DNA of 36,804 nucleotides, taken from assembly GCA_001931905.2 (NCBI GenBank), contig MSJI02000483.1, forward strand, positions 1 through 36,804, in the 5' to 3' direction. Shown piece by piece: positions 1 through 9,500 of the stretch (its first letter is position 1; each line of letters opens with the position of its first letter). The translations under genes were made by a program, and so were the position numbers. Under the pieces are notes generated by a model. It ran no database searches. It saw only the letters and a program-made list of their open reading frames with translations, and was not told the origin of the DNA. The stretch is from Cladosporium sp. IMV 00045. Taxonomy: Eukaryota > Ascomycota > Dothideomycetes > Cladosporiales > Cladosporiaceae.

Positions 1-980
1 TCACTGAATCTATGCATTGCATCAGAAACACACGAACCTGCCCCTGAGCACGCGATCGACATTCAAGAACGACACGATTTCTATTCTCGGGATCTCCAAA
101 GATATTGGCTTGAACCATTGCAAGACTTCGGTCGACTCACCAAGCTCAAGCTGTACGGATCGATCCCATGGGGCTATCTCCCAGCCTGTGATTTACGAGG
201 TCTTCACTTCCCTAAGCTCACCTCTCTCTGTCTCGGCCACATGACCTTCACACACGACTGGCAGCTGGACTGGATTCTTTCGCATGGAAACACGCTTCGC
301 TCGCTCATACTTGACAACTGCCCCATCATCGCTGATGCCGATATCGACTACAAGCTCGACACCAAAGGGTATCCAATCCTTGATCACCGACGAGGCACTA
401 GCCGGGGTCGACGTCATGTTACTACTTGGGTGTACCAATCGCGATGGCATGAGTATTTTGAAAAGTTTCGTACTGGCTTGCCTCGTCTGAGACATTTTGC
501 GATTGGTCACGGTCCGTGGGATTACTGCTGTGGGAATGACCAGGTTTCATCAGCTTTCGCAGATGCAGAAAGTTTGCATCTCCAGCTTATCGCTGGGCGA
601 TATTGTTTTCTCTCAAGGTATGTGCTCATCGCAATGTCAAGCAAAACCAGGAACTAACTTTCTCGCAGTATGTTCTCTCCCAATACAATACCCTGCCAGA
701 AGCGCATGAGCATGGTTGCTCAAAAAAGACATCCGACTTGAACATGCGTCATCTTTTGCAGAATGATATTTGCTGACACATGACATCAGGTTCTGGTGTG
801 AATGAATGGATGATTCGTCATGACCTGGAGGAGGAGGATGCCCGGGCACACCTTGACGACTACTATAACAACAACACCGTGCTGCGGAAGGACCATCGCG
901 CATATACGCGAATTTATCCTAAGTGCTGGCAAGAAGACCAAGAGAGCTTGAATCAGCTAATAGCTGCACTATCAAGATAG
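1..980 (+). CDS. F-box/LRR-type hypothetical protein, 5' partial, about three exons
   Basis: The reading frame is open from base 1, so the gene starts outside the window. The visible part carries spaced leucine-rich segments (LTKLKLYGSIPWGYLP, LTSLCLGHMTF, LRSLILDNCPI) and then FRTGLPRLRHFAIGHGPW and AESLHLQLIAGRY. This is the pattern of the C-terminal half of fungal F-box-type proteins; the F-box itself would lie upstream and is not seen. The likely last exon (790-980) ends in a cysteine followed by an EDQESLNQLIA-like stretch, usual for this group. An intron at 715-789 has a CTGAC branch site and joins exon 2 to exon 3 in frame. The first intron is less clear. The best donor (GTATGT at 618, CTAAC branch at 654, acceptor at 668) gives the wrong frame for exon 2. 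A poorer donor at 622 keeps the frame. A one-base lesion is the alternative. Substrate and function are unknown. Confidence 0.5.
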
Positions 981-1392
981 ACCTATCGCTGCAAATGCCT
1001 CAAAGTTAATACTGCAAATTTGATCGACACATTCTGCAGAATGTTTCACAAATTCGAGCCACCGGCTGGTGGTGTTGATCATAAAATTGTGCCCAATATC
1101 TCTTCAGAGGCCTACGGGTCCGAGTTTGCCAAAAAAAAAAACCTACAGTACAGACTAGCCCATGTCGCGCAGCGCACTGGTTGGGTCTAGGCAAGGAAAC
1201 GACTATACTGTACTTGAGCCGAAAATCGCCTTGAGGGTGGTATAGAATGCGATGGATACAGAATTGGCTCCAACATCTCTGGACAAGAAGCTAAGTCTAA
1301 AATGATTTTGAGCCATTGTGCTGATCCGTTCGAATCGATCGAAGTGGTTAGGCAATCTTGTTCGGTTCAAATCAAGAACGCGCACTGCAACA
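981..1392. other. Intergenic region, nothing recognised
   Basis: About 410 bases lie between the F-box-type gene and the glycosyltransferase-like gene. I see a run of A around 1130-1141 and no convincing gene, RNA or repeat. It presumably holds the 3' end of the first gene and the promoter of the second. Confidence 0.5.
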
Positions 1393-2753
1393 ATGCTGCT
1401 GCCTTCTCAGGGATGTCATTTTCTAAGAGTCATAGTATTAACAACTTGCGTGCTTTTTGCTCTCACAACAGCTTGGTTCATTGGAGCACAGGTGCTCCCA
1501 CAAGGTTTAGCGGAACATCACAAGGCGACTATACGCCGTGACCTGCTCGATGATATTTCGAATGCAACACTTGGGGTGAGTTCTCTAATCTCAAGCTTGT
1601 TCACAACTTTTCGCTTACAATTGAACAGTACCAAAAGATCTTTGTAATCAGCCTGGCGTCGCGGACTGACCATCGAGATTCCATGTCACTGGCCGCCACA
1701 TTGACTGGACTGGAAGTCGAGTATGTCGATGGCGTTACCTCGCTCGAAAACAAAACGTTGCCGCCGGGCGGTCTGGAACGAGGACTCAATATCGGAAGCA
1801 TCTACGGATGGCGTGCGCATATGAATGTTCTAAGATTGTAAGTTTGATTGATCTATTGGGAGGGGCCAATCTTGTAGAACGAGCAGATGCATTTCGACCC
1901 TTACGAACGAACGGTACCTTCCAGCAGGAAACTTGATCTGACATCCTCCAGAATAGTTGAGCAGGATATCACCTCTGCCCTCGTATTGGAAGACGATTTC
2001 GACTGGGACTTGCGCATCAAGTCGCAAATAAAGTCATTTGTGCGAACATCAAGGCTGTTGGTTCAGCCCCTTCCCGGCACGACCGACAAGTTTCTAGACC
2101 CAACGCATCCTCAGCCGGAGGCAAACGACGGCTACAAGGACTTCGATCTTGAAGGGCATTCCACAGAAGAGCCGAAAGAATCGCCTTATGGGGACCTCAA
2201 TCGCTGGGACTTATTTTGGCTGGGTCATTGCGGCAGCTGATTCCCGCGAGCCAGCGACTCGAATGCTCCACTAGGCCGTGTTGTTCTACAGAACGATACG
2301 ACAATACCGGAACATCGGCACCTAGATATGGAGTATGGCAACAATGAGCTCATCCAACAATATCCTGCTCACACTCGTGTGGTGTCCAGGGCAAGAGTAA
2401 ACACATGTTCGCTCGCTTACGGCATCTCTCAGCCCGGCGCGAAAAGGTTTCTCTACGAGCTTGGAGTACACAAAATGAGCGACACGAACGACAATGTTCC
2501 GCTACGTATGCGATGGTGTGGACGACCGTGAGCTCGGAATCTGTCTTACTGTACAGCCGCAGCTTTTCCAGCACCACCGTCCTGTTGGCCCTAAGTCGGG
2601 CTTCAGTGATATTTCTAGTCACGGCGACGGATTCAACGACCAAGCATTCACTCGCAACATCAGGTGGAGCACGCGTTTGAACTTTCCAAAACTCATCAGG
2701 GTGCCACAGACTACATCGATCTCTTCAGGATGGAGCTGAGAAATTGCATCTGA
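1393..2753 (+). pseudogene. Glycosyltransferase family 25-like, type II membrane protein, disrupted
   Basis: Three exons can be read: 1393-1575, 1629-1837 and from 1952, with donors GTGAGT and GTAAGT. The product starts with one hydrophobic segment (about residues 10-33), as in a type II Golgi membrane protein. A GT25-type domain follows: YQKIFVISLASRTDHRDSM near its start, SALVLEDDFDWD with the acidic metal or nucleotide-sugar site, LFWLGHCG, TRVVSRARVNTCSLAYGISQPGAKRFL, and CLTVQPQLFQHHRPVG near the end. The family transfers hexoses to proteins or glycans. The frame is broken. TGA at 2238-2240 interrupts an otherwise continuous frame (GHCGS, stop, FPRAS). An extra base at about 2493 shifts the frame just before MFRYVCDGVDD. 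A further shift near 2700 is likely, because TDYIDLF lies in another frame and ends at 2753. An intron skipping the stop would have to be about 28 nt, which is too short. The gene is most likely decayed in this strain, unless these are assembly errors. Confidence 0.75.
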
Positions 2754-2976
2754 CGTCTGGCTAACACGTCCTGTACATTAATCGGAAATAAATGTGAGAG
2801 CTTAAAGAGTCTCAGTCATGCCTTGCTTTCCATTGCTTACGTTCAGTGTTATTCTCCATCGCACGAGCATGCTAATTCTTCCAATTTTTGGCAAGAGTTT
2901 CATCGTTTTCCGGGTCGATGTTACGAAATTCGTTCGCCACCACTCGAGATGTCTGGCTCTGCATCGTGTCCCATAT

Positions 2977-4089
2977 CTAGTCAAGAAATATTACCTCTGC
3001 AGCGACCTTATCTTTTAAACGACAAGCCAATCTTCTGTAAACGAACAAAGCAGCTGCCGCCCATGCCAGAAGGCACATGGGCAAAGAAAACTTGAAGTAG
3101 AGATTGAAAACCCAGCCAATGAGATCTTTCCGAAAGTCGCCTTCCCCCAAAAGAATGCCGGCCTCTACAGCCCAACGGGCACCCATTAATGCAAAAACTG
3201 AAGCCTGAGACAAGAACGACTTCATATTGAAGGCTCCGAGGTCGTCGGCGTCTCGCAGTTCTCTGTATTGCATACAAGCCTGGTATGGGATGAGTAGTGG
3301 TATTAGCACAATGTCGATCATCCCTAGTATGCCAGATACAATGCCGCCGGCGATCGTTCTATCTCCAGCAGCCGACCATGCCAGCAATATGAAGATAAAC
3401 GCGTGTACGGCGACCAGCGTTGGGATCATGATCTTGCCGTAGCTTCTGCTCTGTTGGTATCCCACAGTTTGGTTGTATCCGAGGACGAAAAGGAAGATCC
3501 TAAGGAATGTCAAACATTGTGTATCATAACGACTGTTGACCTCAATGCTTACATCGAGATAGAGCACAACCATGTTATGGCAAACTGCAGGACGGCCACA
3601 TTATAGCTGATGGTTGCGAGGCTTCTATAACCCTTCGCTTGGGCGGTCTCATTTTTGATACCGCCAATGATGATGAGGTATGAGAGCAGGCATCCAGTGA
3701 ACCAGGCGTGTGAGAGTAAGTAGTGTCGGGAGATGCCCTTGAAAGAAGGGGGAACACCATTTGTAGCCTTGTAGATGGAGTGAAGTTGCGGGAAATAGGC
3801 GTAGGCGATGGCAGCTGTAAGAACGCTGTCCAGAAGTAAGCTTGCGCGTGTTCTTCTTCTTTCAATACAAACGCAAGAACTTACCAGTCGACAACAATGC
3901 CGATCATCATGCCGGTAGTGCCAAAGACACCCATAATGTCAAGCCCAAGAGTTGGATCAGGTGTCACCACGATCGCGAAGGAAGTAGCAGATGAGTAGAA
4001 GCTTCCTGTCAGAGGAAGAATCTAGCATAATGAAAGCGAAGGCAAGGCAAGACACGAAGGGCTATTTGAAGGCCTGACACCTCTAGCAT
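2977..4089 (-). CDS. Multi-pass membrane protein of unknown function, four exons
   Basis: Coding exons on the minus strand are 4089-4081, 4021-3885, 3825-3553 and 3499-2977. The introns are 59, 59 and 53 nt with GTGTCA, GTAAGT and GTAAGC donors. The joined frame is continuous and gives about 313 residues with roughly seven hydrophobic segments. Recognisable stretches are ILPLTGSFYSSATSFAIVV, DIMGVFGTTGMMIGIVVD, AAIAYAYFPQLHSIYKATNG, LSHAWFTGCLLSYLIIIGG, VAVLQFAITWLCSISMIFLF and GIVSGILGMIDIVLIPLLIPY. I do not recognise the family. It has no signal peptide cleavage motif or catalytic motif that I can name, so a transporter or structural role in an internal membrane is only a guess. The start is uncertain: the same frame stays open 75 bases upstream of the chosen ATG, to a TAG at 4167-4165 that could instead be a splice acceptor, so another 5' exon may exist. 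Confidence 0.7.
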
Positions 4090-4789
4090 TGTGACGCCTC
4101 GCAGGTGTCGACTCACGACACGCCATGGATCTCGAGTTGCAACAAGCCGCTCAACAGTCTTACACTAAAAGTTTCGCCTCAATCAAGACACTAAGAAAAG
4201 CGACAGATTGCGTACTAGGCGATATATTGCATGGATGACTGCGTGCAGTGCGGCTTCTAGTGAAAGCGCTAACTGTTGGCTCGAGACGATGGAGTTTCAA
4301 ATCGCATCCTTCCATTTGCTTGGACATTGGGAATCTAATAATTTGGCACCTTCCCATAGGAACTGAAGATTCAAATCAATATACGACGCTTGAAGCATCT
4401 GTCTCTGTAAGATAAAAAGTCTTGCTGAACTGAAGACCCGGGATATCGTTGTGGGCAGGAGTTGGACGGTGGTTCACATTGCTTTCCAGGCAATATCCTT
4501 GGGAAACAACTACCACACCCCTGTAACAAGGCCAGTATAAATGTGCCATCCTCGTACACCGCTGGCAGATTCTAGAAGTAAAAGCCACGAGTGGTCAATC
4601 ACAACAGAACATGGATGTTGGCAGTGATTGTGCACACGCTACACAGCCAAGTGGGAATTCCAGCAGAAGATGCAAAATTACAAGATGCCTCTCTCCGCAT
4701 GCTTCCCCCGGCATCCTCATACTCAGGTCCTTCAATCACAAAAAGACAAGATCTTGAAGATCTTGGGAAAAAGAGTGAGAAACATCTGT
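4090..4789. other. Intergenic region upstream of the membrane protein gene
   Basis: About 700 bases hold no convincing protein gene. They may contain the 5' leader or an extra 5' exon of the minus-strand membrane protein (open frame 4164-4081). A run of five A at 4768-4772 reads as T5 on the minus strand, 18 nt past the tRNA, and would serve as the RNA polymerase III terminator. Confidence 0.45.
4768..4772 (-). terminator. Pol III T5 terminator of the tRNA-Val gene
   Basis: Five T residues on the minus strand, starting 18 nt after the end of the tRNA. T4 or longer is the usual RNA polymerase III stop signal. Confidence 0.55.
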
Positions 4790-4890
4790 TACAAACCCCC
4801 GGAATCGAACCGGGAACCTTCTGTGCTGCCATCAGAGCTAATGTTGCAACTGTTGTTAGAAAGAAATCATAACCGCTAGACCAGGCTTGC
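4790..4890 (-). tRNA. tRNA-Val (anticodon AAC) with a 28-nt intron, possibly decaying
   Basis: The minus strand from 4890 folds as a tRNA. The acceptor stem is GCAAGCC/GGTTTGT (7 pairs, two of them G-U). The D arm contains a perfect A box (TGGTCTAGCGG) and the T arm is CCCGG-TTCGATT-CCGGG with a perfect B box (GGTTCGATTCC). The discriminator base is A. The anticodon loop reads CTAACA-C with an intron after position 37, giving anticodon AAC (valine, codon GUU). A 73-nt mature form leaves an intron of 28 nt, whose GTT could pair with the anticodon as in eukaryotic tRNA introns. The anticodon stem TCTTT/ACAGA has one T-C mismatch (positions 30/40). That mismatch and the two G-U pairs could be natural or a sign of decay. 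A T5 terminator follows. Confidence 0.7.
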
Positions 4891-5158
4891 TTGATTTCAA
4901 TCAGGTAATTGATGAACAGTAGCGACGCCAAATGTGTTATATAGATTAATATTTGTCGGTCGACATCAAATAAAAGATGAATCAAGTGAAGATAATCAAT
5001 TGCAATAGAGATTCGAAGAGTTTGCGAACAATCTCAGAGGGGAATGTTCCCTGTCATTTTGCCCTGCTTGATCTGCGCTCTGTGCATGCTCGTAGGAATT
5101 ACGATCATCTCGTAATTCATTATCGCAAGAGCATGGAACTGGTGCGTTTTGCGAGCGT

Positions 5159-5853
5159 TCAAGTCAGCGCTGAAGGCTTGTCCACGCATTTGCGAAGCTC
5201 GTCCTCGACCTTCTTCTCATGATTGGGCGTGGTAAATTGTTCGAAGAATGACACCACAGCTCCAATGCAGAGAAATGTTGCCGGAAGGAATAAGAAGCCG
5301 AAGAAAAGGGCAAGGAGGAAGTGGTCGCGCGAGTCTAACAGGCTGTGGTAGAAGCCGTAACCCAAGGCAGCTGTGAGGGCGAACATAACGACGATAAAAA
5401 TGACTGGACGAGATGTCAGCTCGCATCCTCAAAGACCGTGATGGCAACTCAGAACGTACCCGGGCCAAACCAGCCTGCCTTCTTAGCTAGGTCCTTTTTC
5501 TTCTGATGCTCCTCTCTGTATATGCAGAGTTTGACTTCGCGATACACTATCCAGCCGTCTTCTCGTCCGAAAGTCTCGAGATACATAGCAGGAGGGTAGG
5601 AGCGTACTTCATTGCCTTTGCCAATGGTCCACCTCGCGGCAATCCGTTGAGAGTGATCGATTGCAAGGCCTCTTTCGTTCACAAGAAGTTGCTCAAGGAA
5701 TTCGCGAACCTGCTCTGGCATTGCTTCTTTTTCGGGAAGAGCAACCTGATGATGTTTGTCTCCTTGTGATTGCTCATGTTGTTCGTAAAGCGGTAATTGT
5801 TCTTCCTCATGTGAGGGGATGTCCCTCGATGATCTTGTCGGTGGGGTACTCAT
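5159..5853 (-). CDS. Small two-helix membrane protein, hypothetical, two exons
   Basis: Exon 1 runs 5853-5460 and exon 2 runs 5403-5159, joined across a 56-nt intron with donor GTACGT and acceptor CCAG. The joined product is 212 residues. The N-terminal 130 residues are polar and probably cytosolic: an acidic and glutamine-rich start (HEEEQLPLYEQHEQSQ), then a folded-looking stretch with REFLEQLLVNERGLAID and KAGWFGPG. Two membrane helices follow in the second half, VIFIVVMFALTAALGYGFY and LLALFFGFLFLPATFLCIGAVVSFF, separated by a short loop with a DSRDH motif, and then a charged tail. The ATG at 5853 was chosen because what precedes it in frame has no protein-like character. I do not recognise a family and give no function. 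The gene is divergent from the BRCT protein gene. Confidence 0.7.
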
Positions 5854-6510
5854 GATGGTTGCAAGCTTTAAGGAGGTGAATAACAGATGTCGATGTATGA
5901 AGGTATCCTGATCACAAAAAGCAGACGGCTCAACCACTTTTTAACGTATGGCTTATGGAAAGAACTCCGCCCCACGTTGATGTGGCTGTAAACGGGCGAA
6001 GTGACGCTGAAGGATTCCTAGTCTTGTCCCGCGGGTGCGACGGCAAGTTCAGCATGCGCCAGGAATACTAGTACCTACTGTGATATCTTCGATCTCAGCC
6101 AAAAACACCCTGGCTGAGGTCTGCAGTCAATCATGACATATAATGGATATTCCGTGAGTTGTCGGGTCTGGATTTTGAGTTCTGATATGGGCCGGTCGAC
6201 GCGTACCTGTCTATTCAAAGCAGCCTCATACCATACCATGCAGTCTCTTCAGACAACAATTACATGTATGGAATTCGGAAACACGGCACAAATTCGAGGT
6301 GGTCGGGCTGGCTGATGCGAGTAATAATGCCATTTGATGTTCGTGACTTGTGACCAAAGAGCTCGGCGCGGCTATTCCCGCAGCCAGTAGTTGCTCCCCA
6401 GCCGCGCTTGTTTGTAAACAAAACCCTGCCACGGCTTACACTTGCTAGCTCTTTCTCCAAGCAGCACACTCTGTCACGACTATCACTACTAACCATACAC
6501 AGCAGCCAAT
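5854..6510. other. Divergent promoter region between the membrane protein and BRCT genes
   Basis: About 650 bases without a supported gene. A forkhead-like palindrome lies at 6408-6421. A branch-site-plus-acceptor-like string (CTAACCATACACAG) lies 10-25 bases before the ATG at 6511, so the 5' leader of the BRCT gene may contain an intron. Confidence 0.45.
6408..6421. promoter_or_regulatory. Near-palindromic forkhead-type site
   Basis: TTGTTTGTAAACAA is an almost perfect inverted repeat that contains GTAAACA, the forkhead core (RYAAACA), and a second half-site on the other strand. It lies about 90 bp upstream of the BRCT gene ATG. Forkhead factors drive G2/M genes in fungi, which would fit a chromosome-maintenance protein. 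Binding is inferred from the motif only. Confidence 0.35.
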
Positions 6511-9500
6511 ATGGTAGCAACACGTAGAGGCGCCCGGACGGAGCAGACGGAAGAACCTGAGATGAACGATACGAGCCTCTCATTACGCAAGAAGCCTGTA
6601 AGGCGCGCCACCGCAGCAAAGGCTGCCCAGTCAGCTCCGAAAACAAAAACAACAACGAGGTCGAGAAAGGCCGACACTGAGCAAGAAGACGCGATTCCGG
6701 AGTCACAACCTGCAGTTGAAGAGCCAAAGCCTACAACCACGCGAGCAACAAGATCAAGAAGAGCAGAGACAGTGGAGCCTGAGCCAAGCGAGCCGGTTCA
6801 CACAGCAAAGACAACGGCACAACCAAAACAACCAGCGAGGGCCAGATCGACAAAGGCTGCCGAAAAGGAAAGCGAAACTCCCAAAGCTTCCACAGCTGCA
6901 ACCTCAAAACCTGCATTGGCGGCTCGTCCAACGAGGCAGACGCGTGCCAAAGCGCCAGCCGCCCAGCCGCCTCTTTCACCAAAGAAGATTACCCAAGTAT
7001 CGAAAGCCCGGACGCGTAATACACGAGCACTTGCGGATGGAAAACTAAAGCTGGCACCAAACACTCGAGCTACAAGCACCACACAAACAACTCGCACAAC
7101 CCGCAAGCGAACCGTCTCCGACGAAAATGCTGAGATCCCCGAGCTCATGCCCGCTGAGCCCGTGGAAGAGGAGGCTGAGGTCACGAAAAAGGCGCAGATT
7201 CAGAAGAGGGCTCCTTCGCGCGCCAAAGTATCGCATGTGGAGCAAGACAAGATGAAGGATGAGGAAGAAGCATTGACGACAAGAGAAACCACACCCGCCG
7301 AATCACCAGCTCCTGGATTTGTGCAACCCCAAGACTACAACGAGGATAATTTGGTTGCAGCAGACGCGGAGGAAGGTGAGAGCGAATCGGAGGCAGAGGA
7401 GCGCCCTGCATCAGATGATGAGCTTTGCGGGCCGAAGACACCTATGAGGCGTTCGCAGGAAGTCGAGTCTCGCTATTACGCATCCACGAAAAAGGCCATC
7501 AAGCGGGTCGACCCTGAAGTTCCATTGAGTACACCTCCCAAGCGCTATGGTGCAAACGGCGCCGCTCGTCCTACGCCTCAGACACAAAAACCACACCTTC
7601 AGCACGCGGTGCCCGAGTCTGCCATTCGGCCAATGACTATAGGACGTGCTGCTGATCGTCCCTTCGTATTTCGCAAGTTGGAAAAGGAAGATACACCAAC
7701 TCCGAACGACAAGCCTGCCAGCTTTGTCGAAGAAGATCTGGAACAAGACGCCGGGCCAGATCACGCGGAGCAAGGAGTGTCGAACGAGCCTGTACCTCAT
7801 TCCAGAGATTTGGACCATGACGAACCAACAGCTACAGGTCCTCGAGATGTAGAGAGCGACGAAGCCGGTGCGCCTAGTGGTTCAACTGCCGTCGACCCTG
7901 ACGAGACGATCATTCTGAGCGAGGATGACGAAAGTGACCAAGAAGAAAGCGAGATGATTGATTCACCAACTGTTGAGCCACCCGTCGCTTCTTATGAGGA
8001 CGATGATGACATGGCGGACATCGATTCCCCCTTTGCCGAGCCTCCGGTTGCATCGTACAATCAAGATGAAAGCATGCTTGACCTCGATTCGCCTACCACC
8101 GAGCCCCCTATCGCAACCTATGAATCTGATGAGGATGGCAGTGTGGTAATCCACGCAAGGGACGAGGACTCAGAGGGCCCCAGTGACGATGACGATGAGG
8201 AGGACGCGAGTCATCTTGAGGCCACAATGTTTGGTCTGCAGACCCCGAAACCTCAAACCATCCCATGGCAAAATCTTCGTGAAGAGACTACAAGGATTCC
8301 AGTCGACTTTGATTTGCACTTCGCGAATGTGCGTAGCCCAACACATGCCGAGACGGAGTTCACCAACGAGGCTGTTGAGGATTTGCAGGGCATGCAGCTG
8401 GACGAAGTCGATGACACTTTCGACCTGAGCAGTGGGGCTGATGCGTATGCACCAGAGCCAACAATGACGCTCAACGATTTCATTGACGTCTCTGCGCTTG
8501 CTGAGCCGACCATGCAGCTTGGCACTGTTGCTGGAGCAGGAAATGAAGATCTGCAAGCTGGTCAAGGAGCTGACAAGACCGAGGACACCGTACTCGTCAC
8601 AAGAGACGAGTCGCATGAGCCAGCCGAAGCCGCATTTGGGTTCGAGCCAGAGCACACCGCTTTCTCCGACGCTCCTTCCAACCCGTCCCCAGCACATAAA
8701 TTGAGGGAAGCCTTGAAGCAACTCTCGCCGCTTCGAGGTCCTCAAGACCAGAACCAGATCGCTCCGCTTGATTTCGTTGACGATGCGCTGGAAGATGTGG
8801 ACGACGAGGCCGTGCCTCATTATGCATTGCCTACCTTGTCGTCCAGGCGCAAGTCAATGTCAGCACTTGGAAACCAGACTCCTATGCGTTCTGCCTCTAG
8901 ACCAAGGACCTCTGACGGAGCCAGTATCGCCAGAATTGCGCAACCCTTTGATCAGCCATGGTGGGCCAGATCGAGGCGTTCGTCAGTCGCGCAGCCAGCT
9001 GCTGTAGAGATACCTAGCCGTGGCCGCACCACATCTGTCACAACGAAAACGCCAATTGCGGATCCTGTAGCGGCGGCGACACCTGGTGCGGTGAACGCCT
9101 CGGCCACGGCATCGAAGCCTCGTTTCCCGCGTCATTCAGAGGCATTCGATCACCATGCGAGGACTGTCGCTGCACCAACTCGTTTCCGCAGTCCTGCTCG
9201 TTCACCGATCAAGCATCCGGCGACTATTCAAAAGTTGCCTTCACAACAAGTACAACGGTCGCCTGGGAAAACGCCCACAATGCCTAGCATGGCGGGCAAG
9301 TCAAGAGCAACACCAGGATCGGCTCGCAGCCCGCAACGGAACCTCGAGCACAGAGTAAACACAGAATCTGGGCCTCGACGTTTCCACACGCCAATCTCAA
9401 CCCCGACGCAACGCCCCGACACTTCGCAGAAACCTTCTGCGCAAGCATCGAATTCAGCCGCTGCGTCCGGCGGCGATGCCACGCCACAGGAGCGTTACCC

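Noticed and set aside
1340..1390. Possible tRNA from a GGTTCAAATC string
   Set aside because: No A box at the right distance and no acceptor stem can be formed.
2238..2266. A mini-intron that would remove the in-frame stop of the glycosyltransferase-like gene
   Set aside because: Only about 28 nt would be available and it would delete conserved-looking residues, far below the 47-nt and longer introns seen elsewhere in the window.
4599..4985. 128-codon minus ORF across the tRNA gene
   Set aside because: It contains the translated tRNA (a PGSIPG-like string from the T arm), so it is not a real protein gene.
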